Shown here one piece after another: positions 1 through 6,751 of a DNA stretch of 11,428 bases. The notes below the pieces were generated by a model that was not told the origin of the DNA, did not search any database, and was given only the letters and a program-made list of their open reading frames with translations. The DNA is from Deltaproteobacteria bacterium (lineage in GTDB: Bacteria > Myxococcota > B64-G9), in contig JAUVAM010000042.1 in NCBI GenBank assembly GCA_030591745.1, positions 1 to 11,428 on the forward strand, in the 5' to 3' direction. Both the position numbers and the translations under genes were made by a program. The stretch's first letter is position 1, and every line of letters starts with the position of its first letter.

Positions 1-8
1 AGTAAAAA

Positions 9-13
9 GGGAG
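9..13 (+). promoter_or_regulatory. Ribosome binding site of the VWA-like lipoprotein gene
   Basis: GGGAG lies 6 bases before the ATG at 20 (spacer TCCACC), a strong Shine-Dalgarno match at good spacing. It supports this start. The same GGGAG-TCCAC string precedes the kinase gene on the other strand. Any promoter lies left of the window. Confidence 0.75.
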
Positions 14-19
14 TCCACC

Positions 20-1408
20 ATGACCAAAAAAATCGCAACCCTGCTCCTGATTTGTTGCTTGGGGCTTCCATCCTGCAGCTCGGGGCCCTCGCAACCCGAC
101 CTGCAAGCCCTGCCCGACAGTTTGGACATCCTGCTGGTGGTGGACAATTCGGGTTCCATGGTCGGAGAACAGATCCAACTGGGCACAAACTTGAACCACC
201 TGATCACGGCTCTTGGCCACCGATTCCAAAGCGATGAAGTCCATGTGGCGGTCAGCACGACAGGCGTCAAATCCGAAGGTTGCGGGTCCTGCTCGACGAA
301 TACTCCATATTCCTGCGTCAACGAAACGGGCGAATCCGGCGTCTTCCAGGATCGGTACGGCCAATTCGTCAGCATTGAACAGGACATCGTGGAATACAGC
401 TCGGTCAACCGACCCGAATGCAAAATACTACAAAGCATCGAAGCAGACCTCTGCCTCTTTAACAACGAAAGTCAGGCCGGGACCATTCTGGTGGGCGTCA
501 ACGGCTGCGGCTACGAACGGGGCCTCAGTGCCATTCGCCTGGGCCTCTCCCCGAAACTGACCAACTCGACGAATCAAGGTTTTCTGCGCCCCGAGGCCCA
601 ATTGGTCGTGATCGTCGTCAGCGACGAAGATGACTGTGGCGAGGTGGGTGACATCACCGAGGGCATCGCCGGTGTCGGCGGCAGGGTCTGTTATTATGCA
701 GCCAAGGGCCTGGGCCCAGTGGGTGCCACCAGCTCCCCGGACGATCCGGACGACAAACCGTATGCACTCACGCCCGTAAGCGACTATCTGGAACAACTCA
801 TCGCGCTCAAAGATGGACGACCCGGCATGGTCAAATTCGCAGCCGTGGTGGGGATCACCGATCCCAATGATCCCCTTGCCACCAGCATTGAATACACAGA
901 TGACAGCGATCCGAGTTCAGACATCGTTCCGGCCTGCACCACGCCCACCTGCACGGGCAGATACTGCGCGGCCTATCCAGGCACTCGCTACATCGGCCTG
1001 GCGGACCTGCTGGGGCTGGGTTTGGATGGATATGTCGCCAGCATTTGTCAGGCGGACTTCTCGACAACCTTGCGGAACATGGGCCACTGGCTGGCCTGCC
1101 CAAGAATCTTTCATTTGACCGGCTTGATGTCTTCCCCTGAGTCCGTCGAGGTCATGCTCGACGGGGCGATCCTCCCCAGGTTCAGCTGCAACCTGCCCGG
1201 CTCCTTTGCTGAACTCCAAGCCTGCAACGGTCTGGATGATCAGAGCACTTGCGCGGCCGGCAGCCGCTGTGTGCCCACCTGGACCTACAAAATCCAGACA
1301 AGCAATCCGGAATTTCCCAATGGCAGCCTGGTCTTCGGCGCTCACGCGGACCTTTGCGAATTGTCTGATGAGACAGGTCTGCGCATCAGCCTGGTCTATC
1401 CTGACTAG
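20..1408 (+). CDS. Putative VWA-like (MIDAS-containing) lipoprotein
   Basis: This 462-residue protein is predicted to be exported and lipid-anchored. After a basic start (MTKKIA) comes a hydrophobic stretch ending in a lipobox-like LPSC, with Cys19 as the probable lipidated residue. The mature chain opens with a beta-strand and a MIDAS-like motif, ILLVVDNSGSM (Asp42, Ser44, Ser46), as in von Willebrand factor A domains that bind a divalent metal. A second hallmark, VVIVVSDEDDC at about residues 197-207, matches the later VWA strand seen in many Myxococcota lipoproteins, as does the CGYERGLSAIRLGL segment before it. The chain has many Cys, suggesting disulfides outside the cytoplasm. The start is supported by GGGAG 6 bases upstream. 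The next gene follows after 110 bases on the same strand. The family is known only as VWA-domain proteins; its ligand and role (adhesion, envelope assembly) cannot be read from the sequence. The VWA assignment is likely but was made from motifs only. Confidence 0.9.
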   Translation: MTKKIATLLLICCLGLPSCSSGPSQPDLQALPDSLDILLVVDNSGSMVGEQIQLGTNLNHLITALGHRFQSDEVHVAVSTTGVKSEGCGSCSTNTPYSCVNETGESGVFQDRYGQFVSIEQDIVEYSSVNRPECKILQSIEADLCLFNNESQAGTILVGVNGCGYERGLSAIRLGLSPKLTNSTNQGFLRPEAQLVVIVVSDEDDCGEVGDITEGIAGVGGRVCYYAAKGLGPVGATSSPDDPDDKPYALTPVSDYLEQLIALKDGRPGMVKFAAVVGITDPNDPLATSIEYTDDSDPSSDIVPACTTPTCTGRYCAAYPGTRYIGLADLLGLGLDGYVASICQADFSTTLRNMGHWLACPRIFHLTGLMSSPESVEVMLDGAILPRFSCNLPGSFAELQACNGLDDQSTCAAGSRCVPTWTYKIQTSNPEFPNGSLVFGAHADLCELSDETGLRISLVYPD

Positions 1409-1518
1409 GTCGAAACAGCGGCAGGGACAAACCGGCATTCTCCGCGAACGAACCCCATAACTTTCTTGAAATCCTGCACCTTTAATAGTACTCCAAGAGT
1501 GAATACCCATAAGGTGCC

Positions 1519-4488
1519 ATGGAACAGAAACGTATCCTCATCGTTGAAAACGACCCCCTCTTCGAGGCCGACCTTCGGCAGCGCTTGGAATTGCTGTCTT
1601 GTCAGGTCACCTCGGTGGTGGACGGGGCCGAGGGGATCGAAATGGCGAGCCAGAGCCAGCCCCATGCCATCGTGCTGGCCGCCGAGCTGGCGGGCATGTC
1701 CGGCTACTCGGTTTGCAACCGACTGAAAAAGTCGGAGGCCTTACAGGGTGTGCCGGTGCTCATTACGTCCACCGGCGAGACCCCCGACACCTTCGATCAG
1801 CACCGGCAACACAGCACCCCGGCGGACGACTACCTGGTCAAGGATGAGTCCAGTCAATCCGTGGTGGACCGGGTCAGCCAATGGCTGGGCCTCGGTCAAG
1901 AACCTCTTGAAGAAGCAGACGAACTCGATGGAGCCCTCGACGCATTAACTGGCGACGGCACACCCAACAGCCAAGCCGAAGCAGGAGCCGACCAGGTGGA
2001 CGACCTCGAAGAACTGGATGAATTGGAAGAGCTCGAAGAGCTCGAAGAACTTGACGCCCTGGAGCCGATGGAGCAGGCCCCCGCGCCCCAGCCGGCAGCC
2101 GAACCCGTGCCTGAAGAGGCCCCCCCGGCACCACAGGACGATGCCAAAGACGGGGACTTCGACTCGGTTTTCGACAATTTGACCGAGGCCCCGCAGGAAG
2201 CCAAAGAGGCCCCGCCCGTCAAGCAAACCGCCAAGGGCATGCCGCCCCCTCCGCCCAAGCGCAAGGGGTCGGGAAGCAACGACGACGACGAGTTCGGCTT
2301 CGACTCCAAACTGCAGTTCCTTCGCAAGACGCTAAAAAAACGAGAAAAGTCATTAGACAACTCCCGCAAAGAGCAAACCAAACTCAAAAGCCAGATGAAA
2401 GAAGTGGCAAAAGAGCTCAAACAGCTCACGGGCACTTCGACGGAGCAAGAAAAACAAATCGCCCAGTTGCAGGAACAAAACGCAACCTTAGGCCAGCAGC
2501 TCGAGCAAACCCAAAGCCAGTTACAAGAAACCGCGGGAGAGCTCGATACGGTCGCGCAGCGCATTGAAGGTGAAAAAAGCGAACTCAGCGAGGCCTTAGA
2601 CGAGCAGCTCAACAAGCTCAAGGTACTTCAAGAAACCCTGCAATTGCTCAGCCAGAAGAAAAACGAAGAAGCGGCCGAATACGATGAACAGTTGGAAGAC
2701 AGCCGCAAGCGAATCGAGCTTTTGCAGGAATCTTTGGAAGAGGTAACCGAAGAAAAGGAAACCCACGAACAAGATCTGAACCAGGAGATCGAGGTCGAGC
2801 GCGGCCGCGGCGACCTGCTGCAAGACAGCCTGGACGCGCTGACCGAAGAAAAAGAAAGCGTGGAGACCCGGGTCGCTGAACTGGAAGGTGCCATCAAAGA
2901 AGCGGCAGCCATGTACGCCCAGCTCGAAGCGGACAAAGCCGGAGTCTTAGAGGACGCCGTGCAGGAAAAACAGGCGCTCAAGGCCGGTTTTGAGGGCGAG
3001 CGTCAGACCATGAACGGGCAGATGGAAGAGCTGACCGAGGCCAGCCAAACCCGTGAGCAAGAACTCAACGCCCGCATCCAGGACCGAGAACGCAACATCG
3101 CCTTGCTGGAAGAAAGCTTGGAGAAAACCAAGGGCGAGCTGGGCGAGTCCATCGAGCAACTCGAGAACAAAGCGACGGGGCTTGAAGAGCAACTCCAATC
3201 CACCGAAGATCAATTGCAGCAAACCCAGGCTGATGGAGAAAGCCAGGTCCAGGATCTGCAAGGGCAAATCGAGGATCTGGAAAACCGCGTCGAGCGCCTG
3301 ACGGATGAAAACAAGCAACTTGAAACCCAAAGCAGTGAAGAGATGGGGCGACTTAACAATAACCTGGAAGAAGAGCGGCAACGCTATGAGGCCCTGCGCA
3401 TTTCAGCCGATCAGGCAGCCGACGAGCAGGCCAGCATCGAACAGGGCATGAAGGCCCGACTGGAAGACAATCAGAAGGCCACGGAAGACCTACAGGCCGA
3501 GATGGATCAGCGCCATGCCGAGTCGGAGCAGGCCTACGGAATGCTCAAAGCCAGCTTTGACGAGACCAGCGAGAAAGCCGACACCCTGGAAAGCAAGCTG
3601 TCCGCCCTGATGGCGAAGATGACCTGGATGGGCCAGACGCTCCAGGAAGGCCAGCAAAAGCGCTCAGAGCAGGCAGAAGAAATTGAACAAAAAGGGCAAC
3701 AGCTAAACGAAGCACAGCAATCATTGGAAGCATCCCAGGCCCAGGTAGCCGAGGGAGAGAGTCAGTGCGATCAGTTGCGAGGTCACATCAACCGACTGGA
3801 GCAATCCGGCCAAGAACTCAGCAGCGAGATTGAACAAGCGCAAAGCCAGCAGACCGGGATGGAGCAAGAAATTCTGCGCATGCAGGGTCTGGTCAACGAG
3901 CGCGACGAGAACATCGGCCAACTGCAGGGGACCTTAGACGCCAAGGACGAGGTCCTAACCAGCGCTGAAGACGAAGCCACCGGCCTGCGCAGCCGACTCG
4001 AACAAGTCGAAGAAGAACTACGGGACAAGACGCAGACCTTGGAAGAATCCCAACAACAAGCCCGTCAATTCTCCGAGCAATGTGAGAGCCTGCAGGCCAG
4101 CGGAAGCGATCAACAGGCGGCCAAGCAGGAATCCGATCTTCACCACGCCGATGCCATGGACAAAGTCAAGCAACAGTGGCAAGAGCGTCTGCAGCATCTT
4201 GAGTCAGACAAAGACAACGAGTTGGCCGAATTGAGGACCCGCCTGCAAGGCGATGCCGAAAAGGCCCAGGTCCAGCACCGGCAAGAGATTGAGAAGCTCG
4301 CCGCCGGTCATGAGAAAAAACTCAGCAAATACCAAGAGGCCGTCGAGCAGGCCAAGGCCAAACTGATGGAGCAAAAGAAGAAGCTCGATCTGGCCAAGAA
4401 GGAAGATCAACGACTCAGAATCCGCGAAAAGAAAATGATGGACGCCGTCAAGCAGGCCCAGGCTTTGGTCAAAGCGCATCGCAAATAA
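1519..4488 (+). CDS. FrzS/AglZ-like pseudo-receiver and coiled-coil protein
   Basis: This 989-residue cytoplasmic protein has three parts. Residues 1-122 form a receiver-like domain (starting KRILIVENDPLF). It keeps acidic-pocket residues Glu10 and Asp12 and a Lys at 108, but where the phospho-acceptor Asp should be it reads VLAAELAGMSG, with Ala54, so it cannot be phosphorylated in the usual way. The segments DQHRQHSTPADDYLVK and YSVCNRLKK resemble those in Myxococcus xanthus FrzS and AglZ. Residues about 123-260 are an acidic, Pro-rich linker with an LEE repeat. Residues about 265-985 are a long, nearly unbroken Glu/Gln/Lys-rich coiled coil. FrzS and AglZ act at the cell poles or motility complexes in social and gliding motility; a scaffold role here is inferred. 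Its length lies between FrzS (about 550 residues) and AglZ (about 1,400). The AAGG before ATG 1519 is a weak, close-spaced ribosome binding site, but the receiver domain begins exactly there. The gene ends 5 bases from the convergent kinase gene. Confidence 0.93.
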   Translation: MEQKRILIVENDPLFEADLRQRLELLSCQVTSVVDGAEGIEMASQSQPHAIVLAAELAGMSGYSVCNRLKKSEALQGVPVLITSTGETPDTFDQHRQHSTPADDYLVKDESSQSVVDRVSQWLGLGQEPLEEADELDGALDALTGDGTPNSQAEAGADQVDDLEELDELEELEELEELDALEPMEQAPAPQPAAEPVPEEAPPAPQDDAKDGDFDSVFDNLTEAPQEAKEAPPVKQTAKGMPPPPPKRKGSGSNDDDEFGFDSKLQFLRKTLKKREKSLDNSRKEQTKLKSQMKEVAKELKQLTGTSTEQEKQIAQLQEQNATLGQQLEQTQSQLQETAGELDTVAQRIEGEKSELSEALDEQLNKLKVLQETLQLLSQKKNEEAAEYDEQLEDSRKRIELLQESLEEVTEEKETHEQDLNQEIEVERGRGDLLQDSLDALTEEKESVETRVAELEGAIKEAAAMYAQLEADKAGVLEDAVQEKQALKAGFEGERQTMNGQMEELTEASQTREQELNARIQDRERNIALLEESLEKTKGELGESIEQLENKATGLEEQLQSTEDQLQQTQADGESQVQDLQGQIEDLENRVERLTDENKQLETQSSEEMGRLNNNLEEERQRYEALRISADQAADEQASIEQGMKARLEDNQKATEDLQAEMDQRHAESEQAYGMLKASFDETSEKADTLESKLSALMAKMTWMGQTLQEGQQKRSEQAEEIEQKGQQLNEAQQSLEASQAQVAEGESQCDQLRGHINRLEQSGQELSSEIEQAQSQQTGMEQEILRMQGLVNERDENIGQLQGTLDAKDEVLTSAEDEATGLRSRLEQVEEELRDKTQTLEESQQQARQFSEQCESLQASGSDQQAAKQESDLHHADAMDKVKQQWQERLQHLESDKDNELAELRTRLQGDAEKAQVQHRQEIEKLAAGHEKKLSKYQEAVEQAKAKLMEQKKKLDLAKKEDQRLRIREKKMMDAVKQAQALVKAHRK
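2005..2067 (+). repeat. In-frame LEE/LDE triplet repeat in the linker
   Basis: Seven successive 9-base units encode Leu followed mostly by two acidic residues (LEE, LDE, LEE, LEE, LEE, LDA, LEP; residues 163-183 of the FrzS/AglZ-like protein). Three units in the middle are nearly identical in DNA (GAAGAGCTC-type), so slippage could change their number. The repeat lies between the receiver domain and the coiled coil and is probably a flexible or single-helix acidic spacer. Confidence 0.7.
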
Positions 4489-4493
4489 ACTAC

Positions 4494-6716
4494 TTATTTG
4501 GACATCCTGACGTAGATGGTCAGATCGACTCCGGGTACGGGGCGTACCCTGCCCTGCCAATCCTTGAAGCCTTTTGCGGTCAGCTCAAGCTCTGATGTGC
4601 CGCCCACGAGAAGCTTGGCTGCCATGGGCGTGATATATTTTTCAGTGCTGAAGCCGTTGATGGTGAGTTTGGCATTCTCTGGTTCGGTTTCGAATCGCAG
4701 CTTGGCCCGATCGGGAAGGCCATCCTGACCGTCAGCAGCCGCAAGCGACATGCTGAATTCTTCGTCGGCCTTCAGGTGCAATCGGTCAAAAACCGGCGGC
4801 TTGCCTTTCCACTCGAGCAGGACTACGTGGTCCAAGCCGGCCGGCACCTTCCTCAGGGTGAAGGGCGTCTTCTTGCCCGTCTCCAAACCATCCAAGAAAA
4901 TCATCGCACCCGCAGGATCGCTTTCGATCTTGATCTTGCCGAAGCCTTGACCTTCTGCCCCAGCCACGATGGGCTTCCCCTTGAGCCGGGCCTGCAGGGC
5001 TTCCGACTTGGACAGTACGGCCTTAATTTCCAAGGGCTTGGTGGTGTCCGTCAGGATGACCTTCTTTTCCCACTCAGGCAAATCGGGCAGCGTGACTTTG
5101 AGGAGGTACTCCTTGCCCGGTTCGATGTTGCCGATGTCCGTGGGGGTACGCCCAGGCAAGCGCTGTCCATCCCAAAACACGTCGGCACCGCCCGGTACGC
5201 TGGTGATGAACAACACCCCAGTGGCCGGCACCTTGCTGACCGTGAGTTCGTCACGGTTGCTATAAAGCAGCCAGCCGCCAATACCCAAAATCACCAAGAA
5301 CAAGAAAAACCAAAGACCCTTCCCCTTTTTCTTGCCCATGGGAGCCAGAACGTCGGAATAACGATCATCATCCGCATAACCCGGGTCGATGATATCAGCC
5401 GATGGATCGGCAAGGTCCGGGATGGGCTGAGGAGCCACCGGATCGTTCTGGGGTGCGGTATTCGGCACACCAGCGCCGTCCGGCATTTTGGGGGGCGGGG
5501 CCCTCCTCGGCATGTATTCACCGCGCACCCGAGCCGGGATCTCATGGCGATGGGGAGACACTTCCAGCTCCAGGTTGGCGGGGGTATATTCCGTCGAGGG
5601 CGTGAACTCGGGCCCCATGGGTCCACTGAGGCTGCCGGGGTCGGAGGCCTCATGCCCGGATCCCGAGCCGTCACCAAAAAACATATCCAAAAAGACCACC
5701 AAATCCTCGTTGCCTTCTTTTTCGGCGGCCCGAACAGCGTTTTCCAAGTCACTGGCGTTGGCTGTGCCCAGGGCCTTGCTCATCGCGGCCAACTCTTCGC
5801 TAAACAAGTCGGCCATAAACTGGGATATGAAGATCTGGTTGGAGCGCAAGCCTTTGACCAACAGGTAGTCCTCTAAGTGGGACTGCATCTCCTGGGCACT
5901 CTGGTATCGCTTATCCAGATCGCGAGTCAAGGCCTTGTTGATGATGCCCTCGAGTTCGACGTCAATCTCAGGGTTGCGAGTTCTCAAAGGTACAATGTCG
6001 GCGCCCAAAGCAGCCTTCAAGGTGTCCAGATCCGTTTTGCGCTTAAAAAGCCGAGTCCAGGCCAGCAGTTCGTACATGACGATGCCCGTCGAGAAGACAT
6101 CCGAACGGCCGTCCAAGTCGGCACCCTGGATTTGCTCAGGCGACATGTATGCATGCTTGCCCTTGACCCGACCGGGCATGGTGGTGGAAATTTCGCTGCG
6201 GGCTTTGGCGATGCCGAAGTCCACCAGCTTCACGTCCCCCTCGAAGGAAACGATGATATTATGTGGGCTCACGTCCCGGTGAACCACGCCGGTTACCGTG
6301 CCGTCCAAACCCTTCTGGCTGTGAGCATAATGCAAGCCGCCCAGGATACCGGAAAAAATCTTAACCACGTGCTCGATGGGAATCCGCTTTTTTCTTTTTG
6401 CGCATCTCCGCACGATGGACTTAATATCCTGGCCGTTGATGTACTCCATGGCGATGTAGAAGGCCTTGTCCTGCTGACCCAGGTCATAAATCTGCACGAT
6501 GTTGGAGTGATTAAACCGAGCAGCGATCCGCGCTTCGTCCAGAAACATTTCGACGAAGCGATCTTGGGTGGCCAAATTGGGCAAGATGCGCTTCAAGACC
6601 ACCAACTTCTCGAAGCCCTCCATGCCCGTCTGACGCGCCAGGTAGATCTCGGCCATACCGCCTGTGGCCAGGCGTTTGAGCAGTTCGTATTTTCCGATAC
6701 GCCCGAGTTCAGCCAA
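4494..6716 (-). CDS. Membrane Ser/Thr protein kinase with C-terminal PEGA repeats
   Basis: This 740-residue Hanks-type kinase has a full set of catalytic motifs: Gly-loop LATGGMAEIYLA (17-27), Lys42 in VVLKRI, helix-C Glu61, HRDVSPHN (146-153, Asp148 as base), DFG at 166-168 and SPEQ in the activation segment. It should be active. Residues about 310-455 are a Pro-rich linker. A basic KKKGKG then precedes one membrane helix (WFFLFLVILGIGGWLLY, about 465-482). Outside the membrane come about three PEGA-type beta repeats, near 495-565 (SVPGGADVFWDGQ), 590-660 (SDPAGAMIFLDG) and 670-738 (TEPENAKLTING). PEGA domains are common in surface proteins; their ligand here is unknown. The start is TTG. 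An in-frame TGA at 6729-6731 and the position of the Gly-loop Met21 leave no other reasonable start, and GGGGAG lies 5 bases upstream. The gene lies 35 bases after the Cys-rich gene, probably in one operon. The target protein is unknown. Confidence 0.95.
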   Translation of the reverse strand: MAELGRIGKYELLKRLATGGMAEIYLARQTGMEGFEKLVVLKRILPNLATQDRFVEMFLDEARIAARFNHSNIVQIYDLGQQDKAFYIAMEYINGQDIKSIVRRCAKRKKRIPIEHVVKIFSGILGGLHYAHSQKGLDGTVTGVVHRDVSPHNIIVSFEGDVKLVDFGIAKARSEISTTMPGRVKGKHAYMSPEQIQGADLDGRSDVFSTGIVMYELLAWTRLFKRKTDLDTLKAALGADIVPLRTRNPEIDVELEGIINKALTRDLDKRYQSAQEMQSHLEDYLLVKGLRSNQIFISQFMADLFSEELAAMSKALGTANASDLENAVRAAEKEGNEDLVVFLDMFFGDGSGSGHEASDPGSLSGPMGPEFTPSTEYTPANLELEVSPHRHEIPARVRGEYMPRRAPPPKMPDGAGVPNTAPQNDPVAPQPIPDLADPSADIIDPGYADDDRYSDVLAPMGKKKGKGLWFFLFLVILGIGGWLLYSNRDELTVSKVPATGVLFITSVPGGADVFWDGQRLPGRTPTDIGNIEPGKEYLLKVTLPDLPEWEKKVILTDTTKPLEIKAVLSKSEALQARLKGKPIVAGAEGQGFGKIKIESDPAGAMIFLDGLETGKKTPFTLRKVPAGLDHVVLLEWKGKPPVFDRLHLKADEEFSMSLAAADGQDGLPDRAKLRFETEPENAKLTINGFSTEKYITPMAAKLLVGGTSELELTAKGFKDWQGRVRPVPGVDLTIYVRMSK

Positions 6717-6721
6717 GTGGA

Positions 6722-6726
6722 CTCCC
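6722..6726 (-). promoter_or_regulatory. Ribosome binding site that fixes the TTG start of the kinase
   Basis: On the minus strand GGGGAG precedes the TTG codon at 6716-6714 with a 5-base spacer (TCCAC). There is no ATG or GTG between the upstream in-frame TGA (6731-6729) and the Gly-loop, so this site decides the start. TTG starts are usually less efficient, and the strong site may offset that. Confidence 0.75.
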
Positions 6727-6751
6727 CTTCACCCCGACTCGATCTTGCCTG

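Noticed and set aside
1409..1518. Possible promoter in the 110-base gap before the FrzS/AglZ-like gene (TTGAAA at 1466-1471, TTTAAT at 1481-1486)
   Set aside because: The two boxes are only 9 bases apart, and each lacks a partner at 16-18 bases. No convincing hairpin terminator is visible either.
1896..3381. Minus-strand frames rich in Ser or Leu/Phe opposite the FrzS/AglZ-like gene
   Set aside because: Their composition is the complement of Glu/Gln/Lys coiled-coil codons; the hydrophobic look is not evidence of membrane proteins.
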